From JAFAXD01 sp963833605 (lineage in GTDB: Bacteria; Pseudomonadota; Alphaproteobacteria; Rhizobiales; Xanthobacteraceae), in contig CAWHYZ010000012.1 of the NCBI GenBank assembly GCA_963833605.1, forward strand, positions 124,001 through 188,000: DNA of 64,000 bases, written 5' to 3'. Every line of letters starts with the position of its first letter. The stretch's first letter is position 1. Of the stretch, positions 56,600 through 64,000 are shown one piece after another. The position numbers and the translations under genes were made by a program. Below the pieces are notes generated by a model that did no database searches, was not told the DNA's origin, and saw only the letters and a list, made by a program, of their open reading frames with translations.

Positions 56600-56908
56600 G
56601 CGTTGCGACCGGCGCACCCCAATCGAACTTTCAGTCGAGGCCGATGCGCACAATGAAATCGTGGAACTTGGCGGTCCCGGTGTTTAGCGTCACGCCGGCG
56701 GCCGGGAATTGGGTCGAAGTTTAAATCGCTCCCGTAAAATTATAGAAGAGATACTCCGCCTGCGCGACCAGTTGGGGGCAATCATCCACTCGTAGCCCGT
56801 TCCTATCACCGATCCGGGACCGCATCCTGGTGTCAGTGAAGATACCGGGACCGGCGCTGGCCCGAAGAACGTTCCGCCGCCGTCGATTTGCAGGCCAGTC
56901 CAGGCCAT
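56600..56908 (-). pseudogene. Fragment of an Omp25-like outer membrane protein
   Basis: Minus-strand frames give AWTGLQIDGGGTFFG, GTGYEWMIAPNW and, near 56620, a final FDWGAPVAT-like strand, all close to the intact barrel at 34032-34835. The N-terminal half is absent and there are several frame changes and stops. It is a decayed partial copy of that gene family. Confidence 0.65.
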
Positions 56909-56931
56909 GCCGGCGGCGACTTCAAGCCTTG

Positions 56932-57190
56932 AAAAAGCAGAAGCTCCGGGGGTGACCTGGAGCTTTGCGTTAACAAGGCTTCTTTTGTTCAGGAAGTCGC
57001 GATCGGCTCAGAACTTGTAGCTGGCCGCGGAAACTTCACCAAAAACGATCCAGTTTTGCGGCCCCAGAGCACACTGTTTAAGTCGTCGTATTGCCCAAAA
57101 AGCAGAAGCTCCGGGGAGACCCGGAGCTTTGCGTCAACAGGCTTATTTTTGTTCAGTCGTCGCGAGCTTAGAACTTGTAGCTGCCGCCGA
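56932..57190. repeat. Direct repeat of an outer-membrane-protein gene end with its terminator
   Basis: About 95 bp (56932-57030) recurs at 57097-57190 with small differences: AAAAAGCAGAAGCTCCGGGG, an AGCTTTGCGT block, CTTTTGTTCAG and CAGAACTTGTAGCTG/ AGAACTTGTAGCTG. On the minus strand this is the last strand (...SYKF, stop) and terminator of a barrel gene. Two copies in a row indicate that a second gene was removed down to its 3' end. Confidence 0.65.
57097..57128 (-). terminator. Intrinsic terminator of the barrel gene
   Basis: A perfect 9-bp stem 57107-57115 / 57120-57128 (AGCTCCGGG with CCCGGAGCT), GAGA loop; on the minus strand it is followed by a short spacer and TTTTT. It ends transcripts of the gene at 57168-58000. 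Confidence 0.75.
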
Positions 57191-58000
57191 CCCGGAAGAC
57201 TTGAACGTTGTAGCTGTTCCAGTTGTAATTGAAGGCCACCGGGAACGCACCCGGGTTTGGGAATAGGTTTGCCGACGTGTTGGCGCCATCGTTGAGGTTG
57301 TAGTACAGATACTCTGCTCGGAGGAGGATATGCGGGGTAGCCATCCACTCCGCACCACCGCCAGCCACCCAGCCGGTCTTGGTCGTGGTGAACGAATCGC
57401 TTGAGATGAAAACTGTCGCGAAGGTAGGTGGCACGTTGGCTTCTCGTGCAGCATATTCGATGCGTCCCCAGGCCACACCGCCTGTTGCATAGAACATCGT
57501 ATTCCACCAGCCGACGAAACCAAGCCTGCCCCGGGCACTCGAGAGCCATTCGGTATTGGCGCTCATATGCACGCTGGTATTAGGAACAATCCCTGCACCT
57601 CCTGGAAAGCCGAAGGCGGCTCCTCCGCCGGTGAAATTAAGCGGTTGGGATGTCCGGGTATCGCTGAGCGACGCCCATGAAATATCAGCCTCGAGGCCAG
57701 CTACCCATGCGGGGGCAAATTGCCAATTATAGCCGCCCTGGATACCGCCAACTCCTCCCAGACCCGGAGCGGCCCTGATTGAGGTCAACGGCCAGTGATA
57801 ACGCCATTTGGATCATTGAACGACCAGCTCGGGTTTGACTGCCACGCTGGGCCGGCATGAACGCCGACGTAGAAACCGGTCCAGGTCGGAAGTGGTGCGG
57901 GCGGCGGGGCCGCCTTGACGGCCATATCTGCGGCCGAAGCAACTTGATTGAGGCCGACCAGTGCAGCGCCGGTCAGCAATGCGATAGCAACCCGTTTCAT
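57168..58000 (-). pseudogene. Omp25/RopB-like outer membrane beta-barrel protein, one frameshift
   Basis: About 277 residues. Signal peptide from ATG 58000 (RVAIALLTGAALVGLNQVAS, ending ASA), mature ADMAVKAAPPPAPLPTWTGF. Near 57790 the frame slips from PNGVITG to LTSIRAAPGLGGVG and continues through GGYNWQFAPAWVAGLEADIS, SARGRLGFVG, GGGAEWMATPHILLRAEYLYY and the terminal strand VFRVGGSYKF. GAGGAGGG precedes the ATG. It is longer than, and only moderately similar to, the barrel at 34032. Apart from the slip it is complete. Confidence 0.8.
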
Positions 58001-58472
58001 GATGAGACCCTCCTCGCCCGTTAACGACGCTATTCTTAACTCAACGGCGGACGTCGTTCTATAAGTCGGGAGGCCCTTACCGCTAATGTTCAACCGCTGT
58101 TGTATTTGGGCAACTAATGGGGAAATTGATTAGGAAAAACAAATGGCTAAGGGCAGCGCGGTGATTACTTTTCGATCGCGAAACGCTAAACGAGCTATGG
58201 CAAACGGGCAACAGGTCAGGGGGCGGTATATTTAATCTGCCCGTCCTCGATTGGGCACCCCTTCTCCAGCAGCGCTGTCTGATCGGGCCGAGCGCGCAAA
58301 TTGCCTGCACGATTTGACGCCAAAGAGCAGCCGCATACCGATTGAGAACGTCGAACAGATGGGCGACCGGGCACAGAACCGGGCAACCATGTCACGGGCG
58401 CTGGAGCGCGTACTACGCCAGAGCACGCCGTGGCGGCCTGCCGGCACCCCTTCGCGCGCTGTCGTTCTCTAC
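58001..58472. other. Intergenic stretch without a recognised gene
   Basis: About 470 bp between the barrel gene start and the end of the zinc-cluster gene. Small open frames show no family resemblance. Promoter of the barrel gene must lie in the first 100 bases; an AT-rich stretch at 58095-58140 is the most likely place. Confidence 0.35.
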
Positions 58473-59621
58473 TCAATTCGCCTGCCGGCAGCGCGGGCAG
58501 GCCGCCGGGAAGCAGGCGCGGCAGAACGGCTTGCCGCATGAGGCGCAGGGCGCTTGGCCGGCGAGGTCGGTCAGATGCAGCTTGTCGTCGCACACGAGGC
58601 GCACGCGATCGAGGCCGAGGCCTGCCTCGCACAACGGTGGTTCGGCCGCTCTGACCAGCGGGTGCCAGTCGAGCCGGACCACTCGCTCGCCCTTGCGGCG
58701 GCGGATCAGCACCTCGAAGCGCTGCACCGGTACATAGAGGTCGAGCGCCTGGACCCATTCGACGGTGACGCGCAGGGCGTAGTTGCGGCGCAGGTCGTCG
58801 AGCTTGGCGCGGTATTCGCGCTCGATCGCCTCGACGCGCAGCGTCTCGCGCCGCCGGTCGGCCTCCGCCCGTTCTCCGTCCGCTCGGGCGAGCGCCGCCA
58901 AGCGCTTGAGCGATGCGCTACGCAGGTCGTCGTGATAGCTGTGGACCCGGTTCCGGTCGCGCTCGAGCCGGCGGCGCATCGCGCGCAGAAACGGCTCCAT
59001 GCTCTCGCGCACCTGCCGATCGAGCAGCGGATGCAGCCGGGCCGCGAGCGTCGCCGCGCTCCATCCGGGCCCGGCCGCCTGCCTGATCGCCGGATCGGGC
59101 ACGTGCCAGTCGGGCTTTTGCGCCAGCGCCGGCCGCAGCCGCGCCAGGATGTCGCTGACCAGCGCGCCGGTGGCAAGGTTGAAGCCGAGCCAGATCAGTC
59201 CCTCACGCTTCTCGTCCGACACCGCGGTGAAGCGGAACGCCAGCATTAGGCAGCGCGTCCAGGTTGCGGACATTCCCTGGAACCGCCAGACCGCGTTCGG
59301 CAGGTCGAGCATGCGGTCGAGCACCTGTTCGGGGTCGCTCGGCGGCAGAACCGCAGCGGGCGGCCGAACCTCCCGCTCGCTCCAGCGTCCCTCGTCGGCG
59401 AGGAGCGTGCCGAACCGGTCGAGCCAGTCGCCCTCGAGCCCGATCGCAATCGTGCCATGGGCGCGCTCCGTTCCGAAGCAGAGATGCGCCAGCTCGGGCC
59501 AGCCCAGCTGTTTCCGCAGGGTCGCAGGCGCGAGCACTTCGAGGCTGTCCGGCGCGAGGGCCTCGATGGCCGCGCCCTGGCGCTCCAGCAGGTCGGCGAC
59601 GAACTCCCGCAGCTCGCTCAT
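58473..59621 (-). CDS. Zinc-cluster, coiled-coil partner of the SNF2 helicase
   Basis: A 382-residue cytoplasmic protein that I recognise only as a companion of SNF2-type helicases. An N-terminal globular half (about 1-185) is followed by a long basic/acidic helical stretch (about 205-290, e.g. MRRRLERDRNRVHSYHDDLR) that should form a coiled coil, then a small domain with a C-terminal cysteine cluster CASCGKPFCRACFPAACPRC, a treble-clef- or RING-like zinc site. It begins 9 bp behind the helicase stop, so the two are co-transcribed. Its function is unknown; DNA-end or nucleoprotein handling with the helicase is a guess from the pairing. Confidence 0.65.
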   Translation of the reverse strand: MSELREFVADLLERQGAAIEALAPDSLEVLAPATLRKQLGWPELAHLCFGTERAHGTIAIGLEGDWLDRFGTLLADEGRWSEREVRPPAAVLPPSDPEQVLDRMLDLPNAVWRFQGMSATWTRCLMLAFRFTAVSDEKREGLIWLGFNLATGALVSDILARLRPALAQKPDWHVPDPAIRQAAGPGWSAATLAARLHPLLDRQVRESMEPFLRAMRRRLERDRNRVHSYHDDLRSASLKRLAALARADGERAEADRRRETLRVEAIEREYRAKLDDLRRNYALRVTVEWVQALDLYVPVQRFEVLIRRRKGERVVRLDWHPLVRAAEPPLCEAGLGLDRVRLVCDDKLHLTDLAGQAPCASCGKPFCRACFPAACPRCRQAN

Positions 59622-59630
59622 CGGCTCGGC

Positions 59631-61976
59631 TCACGCGGTCTCGAAGTCTTCGCCGAACAGGACGGCGTCCAGGGCTTTGGCGCTCTCGTGGTGCTCCCGC
59701 GCCCCTTGCAGGCGGCGGCCGAGCGCGTCGAACGCCTCTGCGCGGCTCGCTTCGCTCGTGCGCAGCCAGGCATCGAGCATCAGGTCGGCGAAATCGCGAT
59801 CCTCGTCGAGGCCGCCCAGGATCGCTCCCACCTCGCCGACCACGAGCTCGAACATCGATATCTTCTCGTCGAGCAGATGCAGGATCTGCTCCTCCAGGGT
59901 GCCGCGGGTTACGAGGTTGAACACGAATACTTCGCGCTGCTGGCCAATGCGATCGATGCGTCCAATGCGCTGCTCGATCGCCATCGGAATTCCACGGCAC
60001 GTCGAAATTGATCAGGGTGTTGCAGAACTGGATGTTGCGGCCTTCGCCGCCAAAACTCGGTGCAAAGCAGCACCGGCACCCGCTCGCGGAACGCGCCAAT
60101 GGCGACGTCCTTGGCGGGGCCGCTGAGGGCGCCCTCGAAGCGCGCGAAAGCAAAGCCTTCCCGTGCCAGCAGGCCGGCAAGGTGTTCGAGCGTCTCGCGG
60201 TAGTGAACAAAGACCAATTTCTTCTCGTCCGGATTCCGCCGCAGCAGGTCGATGAGCGCCGCCTCCTTGCCGCCGGTGCCGATGAACGCCCAGCTTTGCG
60301 CGAGCGCATGCCAGCTTGCATCGACATGGCGGCCGGACAAGCGCCGCAACGCGCCGGCGGCCGCGGCCGGAGACGATCCGGCGGCGCCGAGAAGATGCTG
60401 CAGCGCGAGCCGGTTTGCCCCCTCGGCCGCCAGCCGGCGCGCCGCGGCCGCGAGCTCCAGGTAGGCCGCCCGCTCGCCCTCGGATCCGTCCACGCGAACC
60501 GTCAAGGCGTGACGGCGCGGCAGCTTCAGCGCGACGATGGCGCGCGTGTTGCGCACCATGGCGCCGCGCATCAGCTCACGCAGGCGGTCGGGATTGGCCG
60601 GCTGGTGCGGCTTGCCGGGCGTCACATAGGCGGCGCGAAACTCCTTGAGAGTCTTGAAGATGCCCGGTTTGAGCAGCGTGAGCACGGTGTAGAGCTCGGT
60701 GAGATCGTTCTGCACCGGCGTCGCCGACAGCAGGAGCAGGAAGCGCTTGTTGAGCGCGTCCACCAGTTTGTAGCTCTGGCTCGTGCGGTCGCGCAGATGG
60801 TGGGCTTCGTCCACGATGACGAGATCGAAGCTGCGGCCGAGAATGTGCGCGGCATGTTCGCTCCGGCGCGCCAGGGCGAGCGAAGCGATCAGGCGCTTCT
60901 GGCTCCAGAACCGTTCCGGGTCGCTGCGCAGCAGCCCGTCGTGGGTGGTCGCGAAGGCAATGTCGAACTTGGTCTCAAGCTCCTCCCGCCACTGCCCGAC
61001 CAGCGACGCCGGGGTCAGCACGAGCACGCTCTCGACTATGCCGCGCAGCAGATACTCCTTGAGCACCATGCCGGCCTCGATGGTCTTGCCGAGCCCGACT
61101 TCGTCGGCGAGCAGAACGCGGCCGCGAAACTGCTTGAGCACCTTGCGCACGGTCTCGACCTGGTACCAGAAGGTTTCGATGCCGCGCAGATGCGGAAGGC
61201 AGAGCAACTCCTCGAAGCCTTGCGCGAGGCCGAGATGGGCAAAGCGCTGGCGTAGGCCATACCAGCCGCCGTCGCTGTCCGGCGGCTTCTGCAAGGCGGT
61301 CAACAGCGGCGCGAGATCGAGCTCGGCGCTGAACGGAACATCGATCTCGATCAGCGGCAGCGGAGGCGGTGCGGTCGGCGCGGCCGGCGTTTCCGCTGCG
61401 GGAACCGGCACGCTCGTGTCCCGCAGCGCGCCCCGCCTGGTCTTGACCCGGCTCTTGTCCTTGCGCGCGGCGTCGGAGGCTGCGCGCTCACGACGGCCAG
61501 CCCCGTCGCGCTCGAAAATCCGGTCGTACTGTTGAGAGAGCCATGCCCGACGCCCAAAGCCTCCGGGAAAAATGCACAGGGCGTTGAATCCAATCCGTAA
61601 GCCCATGGGCTTCCAGCACCGAACGCGCCAATCCGAGCTTGCTCTCTTGCGCGAGCGCCAGGGCGCGCAGCAGGTGGCAGGTGCCGATCGCAACGTAGCG
61701 CTTGGAAAAGCGCTTCAGAAAGACCTGCGCGCGCGCGGGATCCTGATCGAGGAGCGCTGCCGTGGCGGCGAGCAGCAGGAGGTGGCCATCGCCCGGCTGC
61801 GCGCGCACCGCCTCCTCGGCCTGCGGCAGAAACCCGGAATGGCGATGAGGATCAGCGAAGGCAGCCCGGAGGATCTGGTCCCATCCGACGGCCACCTCCT
61901 GCTGATCGCCGCGCGGCAGTTCTTCCGGCTGATCGCCGAAAGGAAAAACCGTCTGCGCCGCGGAACCACGAGGCAT
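59631..61976 (-). pseudogene. SNF2/RapA-like superfamily 2 helicase, three frameshifts
   Basis: About 780 residues when joined. The N-terminal part (61976-61570) is helical and TPR-like (GDGHLLLLAATAALLDQDPA). After a slip at a run of five T near 61565 the helicase core follows: VLLADEVGLGKTIEAGMVLK (motif I), VLTPASLVGQW (Ia), DLVIVDEAHHLRD (II), LLLLSATPVQNDL (III), KLVFVHYRETLEHLAGLL (IV). Slips near 60056 and 59990 separate NIQFCNTLINFDVPWN (V) and EQRIGRIDRIGQQR (VI). Such helicases remodel nucleoprotein and occur in phage-defence loci and in RapA. The start at 61976 is tentative. Confidence 0.7.
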
Positions 61977-62015
61977 GCAAAACCGTGCCGCTTCGCATGC
62001 AAGCGAAGCCAACAA

Positions 62016-62421
62016 ATCGACGGGTCAGTCGATCGAGCTTACCGGGGAACGATGGGCATTCAAGCACGCCATGGCGGCGCAGCGGCGCGTGGCTGTGGAG
62101 AGCCCGCCCCGGATTTCGCACTCGACCTACCCGCATCAGTCACGGCCGGCCTGGCCGCTGTCGAAAGATAGCCAAATCACCTTGCGATATCGCGAAGACA
62201 ACCCCCCTGAGGCGTGGCGCGAAATCGCAAGCCGTCGCAGTTTTAGCGACGGGAGCGCGCGGTGGGCTGCGGCATCATAGAGGAACGGCGAACGAGTAGT
62301 GCCCATCTTCCTCGACCGTGGCGCGCCAAAGAAACATAAAATCAAGACTTTATGGACGGAGCCTCGTAAACGGCTCATAGCTCGCCGCGTTGATCGAACG
62401 TTTCCACAAGGCAAACTCGCC
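62016..62421. other. Intergenic stretch without a recognised gene
   Basis: About 400 bp upstream of the helicase gene. No recognisable coding sequence; the following gene stump has no start of its own here. Confidence 0.3.
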
Positions 62422-62730
62422 AAAGCGCCGTCAGTCGTTGTCTGGGGCACCGGACGGCCACGACGAGAATTTCTAGCCGTCGATGATTTATCAGACGCCT
62501 GCGTCTTCGTGATGAAACACTATTCTGGAAACACTTTCCTTAACATCGGAACCAGAGCGGATGTAACGATCGCAGACTTTGCTCGACTTGTGGCTGACGT
62601 TGTCGGCTATCGCGGAACCCTCTGCTTCGATGTATCGCGACCTGATGGTACACCGCTTAAGCGGCTTGACGCGTCGAAACGATTGGAACTTGGTTGGCGA
62701 GCTAGAGCGGTTTCCGTTGAGGCTGAATCG
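62422..62730 (+). pseudogene. C-terminal fragment of GDP-L-fucose synthase
   Basis: Reads VVVWGTGRPRREFLAVDDLS, DACVFVMKHYSGNTFLNIGT, VTIADFARLVADVVGYRG, DVSRPDGTPLKRLDAS, then LGWRAR before the frame becomes unrelated. This is the substrate-binding half of GDP-L-fucose synthase (WcaG/Fcl), normally about 320 residues. The cofactor domain with GxxGxxG and the catalytic Tyr is gone. It begins abruptly near 62422 with no start codon of its own and ends at IS630-related sequence. Confidence 0.7.
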
Positions 62731-62794
62731 GGATTCCCAAAGCGGGCGGAAGGGAGGAGTTCGGGGCGTGATTCGCCTTCTGGGGGGTGCCCAT

Positions 62795-62880
62795 ATGGCC
62801 AGGCCGTATTCGTAGGATTTGCGCGAGCGCGTGGTTGAGGCGGTGGCCGTACCCGACGGTTATCGACCCAGAGGTTCCGC
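62795..62880 (+). mobile_element. IS630 transposase N-terminal remnant
   Basis: ATG 62795 reads MARPYS, a TAG where Tyr is expected, then DLRERVVEAVAV, the hallmark start of IS630 transposases. The HTH region that should follow is lost by about 62880. Confidence 0.6.
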
Positions 62881-63022
62881 CCTTGCGGCCCGAACGTCAC
62901 ATCCCGAACTCGATCGCCACCATGCGCCGACAATTAATCGTTGCACTGGTCAGGTCGCTGTCGCGATGTCCCTGCTGCGCCGCTCAATTCCAGAGACGCT
63001 CACGTCGAAATAGTTCGTGACG

Positions 63023-63519
63023 CAGTAAGACTATCGCTGTGCTCGTTAACCCTCGAATGCCCTCTACGAGCGCCTATTTGAGTGACATTCAGGCAGCGGC
63101 GGCTTCGATAGGGCAACGATTGGATATCTTGATTGCAGGCAGCGAAAGCGACATCGATAACGCGTTCGCGCGCTTGACCGAGCTACGCCCCGGTGCGCTC
63201 GTCGTTCAATCCGAACCTTTCTTCAACAGCAGGCGTGATCAAATCGTTACCCTTTCGGCCCGCAATGTTCTTCTCGCGATCTATCCGGCGCGTGAATTCG
63301 TTACGGCGGGTGGCCTGATGAGTTACGCGGTCAGCATCGCCGACGTATTTCGGCAGACAGGCATTTAGTCGCTGAAATTCTCAAGGGGCCAAACCGGGCG
63401 ACCTGCCTGTCATGCAGGCGGTGAAAGTTGAACTGGTGCTCAACCTCAAGACCGCGAAGATACTCGGCCTTACGTTCCCGCCGTCATTGCTTGGCCGCGC
63501 CGACGAGATGATCGAGTGA
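63023..63519 (+). pseudogene. C-terminal part of an ABC substrate-binding protein (ABC_sub_bind family)
   Basis: Starts abruptly in TIAVLVNPRMPSTSAYLSDI and continues IGQRLDILIAGSESDIDNAF, ARNVLLAIYPAREFVTAGGL, MSYAVSIADVFRQTG. After a shift near 63362 the end is ILKGAKPGDLPVMQAVKVEL and a final LLGRADEMIE with TGA 63517-63519. The family (TrpX-like, very numerous in Bradyrhizobium) normally has about 325 residues with a signal peptide; the first half is missing. The stop overlaps the GTG of the next stump. Confidence 0.7.
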
Positions 63520-63590
63520 AACGGCGCACATTCATCGCGGCTCTCGGCGGCACAGCGGCGTGGCCTCTGGCGGCGCGCGGGAAGCTGATC
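63516..63590 (+). pseudogene. Signal-peptide stump of a second ABC substrate-binding protein
   Basis: GTG 63516 begins KRRTFIAALGGTAAWPLAAR, the typical twin-arginine start of the same ABC_sub_bind family. Homology stops about 63575 and the sequence passes into unrelated DNA. The overlap with the preceding stop (GTGA) reflects the tandem arrangement these genes usually have. Confidence 0.65.
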
Positions 63591-63637
63591 TGGCACTTAC
63601 AGCAACCAACAAACATTTCGCATTTGCAAATCGCGCT

Positions 63638-64000
63638 TCAGGTCTTGCTTCTGCTGGATTTGTGCGCAGGCTTGACGCGGATACGCATGCCTCGGCCTTT
63701 CGACTGATCGACCTCGAACGCGTTGGTCTTCCGTACCAAATCGCTCAGCTTTCCGAATCCATATGTCCTGGGGTCGAAATCTGACGCGAGATTGGAAAGT
63801 TGTCGGCCGACCGTCGCGAGATCAACCCAGCCATCCTCGCTGTCCATTTGCGAAATAACTCTATTCAAGACCGGTATCGCGGCATTGGGCCGCTCGAGCG
63901 GCTTGGCAGCGGAGGCCGCATCCGGGTCAAGCGCCGCGGCCCCAGGTAGGAGGTTTTCCGTGTAGATGAACCGGCGACAGGCTTGGCGAAAACTCTCAGG
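63638..64000 (-). CDS. NYN/OST-HTH (LOTUS) domain protein, 3' part, runs off the window
   Basis: The frame is open from the window edge at 64000 to a stop at 63638, 120 codons. It reads ESFRQACRRFIYTENLL, a low-complexity linker, then the OST-HTH/LOTUS domain: VLNRVISQMDSEDGWVDLAT, LSNLASDFDPRTYGFGKLSD, LVRKTNAFEVDQ, and a basic end. In bacteria this domain follows a NYN (PIN-like) RNase domain (LabA/DUF88), which should lie beyond 64000. Likely role: RNA binding and cleavage. The start is outside the window. Confidence 0.75.
   Translation of the reverse strand, partial: PESFRQACRRFIYTENLLPGAAALDPDAASAAKPLERPNAAIPVLNRVISQMDSEDGWVDLATVGRQLSNLASDFDPRTYGFGKLSDLVRKTNAFEVDQSKGRGMRIRVKPAHKSSRSKT

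Noticed and set aside
1..64000. tRNA, rRNA and CRISPR arrays
   Set aside because: No cloverleaf with a CCA end, no rRNA-like sequence and no regular direct repeats with unique spacers were seen on either strand.

Overview
The window looks like chromosomal DNA of an alphaproteobacterium, most likely Hyphomicrobiales (Bradyrhizobium/Xanthobacteraceae-like). The grounds are an MbfA-type ferritin-VIT1 iron exporter, Omp25-like beta-barrels, a Porin_2 C-terminus, several tripartite tricarboxylate transporter (Bug) binding proteins, the order DUF1285 - CoA pyrophosphatase - DUF6111 - CCA-adding enzyme, and scattered GC-rich repeats containing 'atccgggctac'. No rRNA, tRNA or CRISPR array was seen. 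About twenty genes are cut by single-base frameshifts whose missing part continues in the next frame, several at homopolymers or short GC repeats. Indel errors in a draft assembly are the simplest explanation for most, so 'pseudogene' entries here often mean 'frameshifted as sequenced'.

Layout. (1) 0.6-9.7 kb: a DUF697 membrane protein with a fresh internal duplication, then a class II lanthipeptide locus: cyclic-peptide-type ABC exporter, SPFH/band-7 protein, a membrane coiled-coil protein, a LanM synthetase on the minus strand (one frameshift and one in-frame TGA) and a 50-residue LanA precursor divergent from it. A Porin_2 fragment follows. (2) 9.8-24 kb: TPR/O-GlcNAc-transferase-like protein, FMN reductase, SDR, gentisate 1,2-dioxygenase-like cupin, secreted LVIVD-like protein, HTH-methyltransferase, hydroxypyruvate-isomerase-like barrel, metallophosphoesterase, MbfA, NUDIX, glutathionyl-hydroquinone reductase, GNAT. 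(3) 24-34 kb: a moxR - DUF58 - BatA/DUF4159 - membrane protein operon (minus), divergent from DUF1285 - NUDIX - DUF6111 - cca (plus). (4) 34-38 kb: an outer-membrane barrel and a small prophage-like recombination module (XRE repressor, YqaJ exonuclease, ERF annealing protein, HNH-like domain). (5) 38-41 kb: IS630 debris in a peptide-transporter binding protein, and an intact branched-chain-amino-acid-type binding protein.

(6) 40.6-53.2 kb is a catabolic island: two enolase-superfamily enzymes, an internally deleted aldehyde dehydrogenase, a thiolase-like/DUF35 pair, two CaiB-type CoA transferases, a ThDP enzyme, two Bug binding proteins, an IclR regulator and an alpha/beta hydrolase. Three of its promoter regions carry the same unusual element, two 15-bp TTCCG-N5-CGGAA palindromes separated by exactly 4 bp, which reads as the operator of the local IclR protein. 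(7) 53.2-58 kb: an IS110 element between unrelated gene stumps, an amide/urea-type binding protein, IS5 debris and duplicated outer-membrane-protein ends. (8) 58.4-62 kb: a frameshifted SNF2 helicase with a zinc-cluster partner. (9) 62.3-64 kb: stumps of GDP-fucose synthase, IS630 and two ABC binding proteins, then the 3' part of a NYN/OST-HTH gene running off the window.
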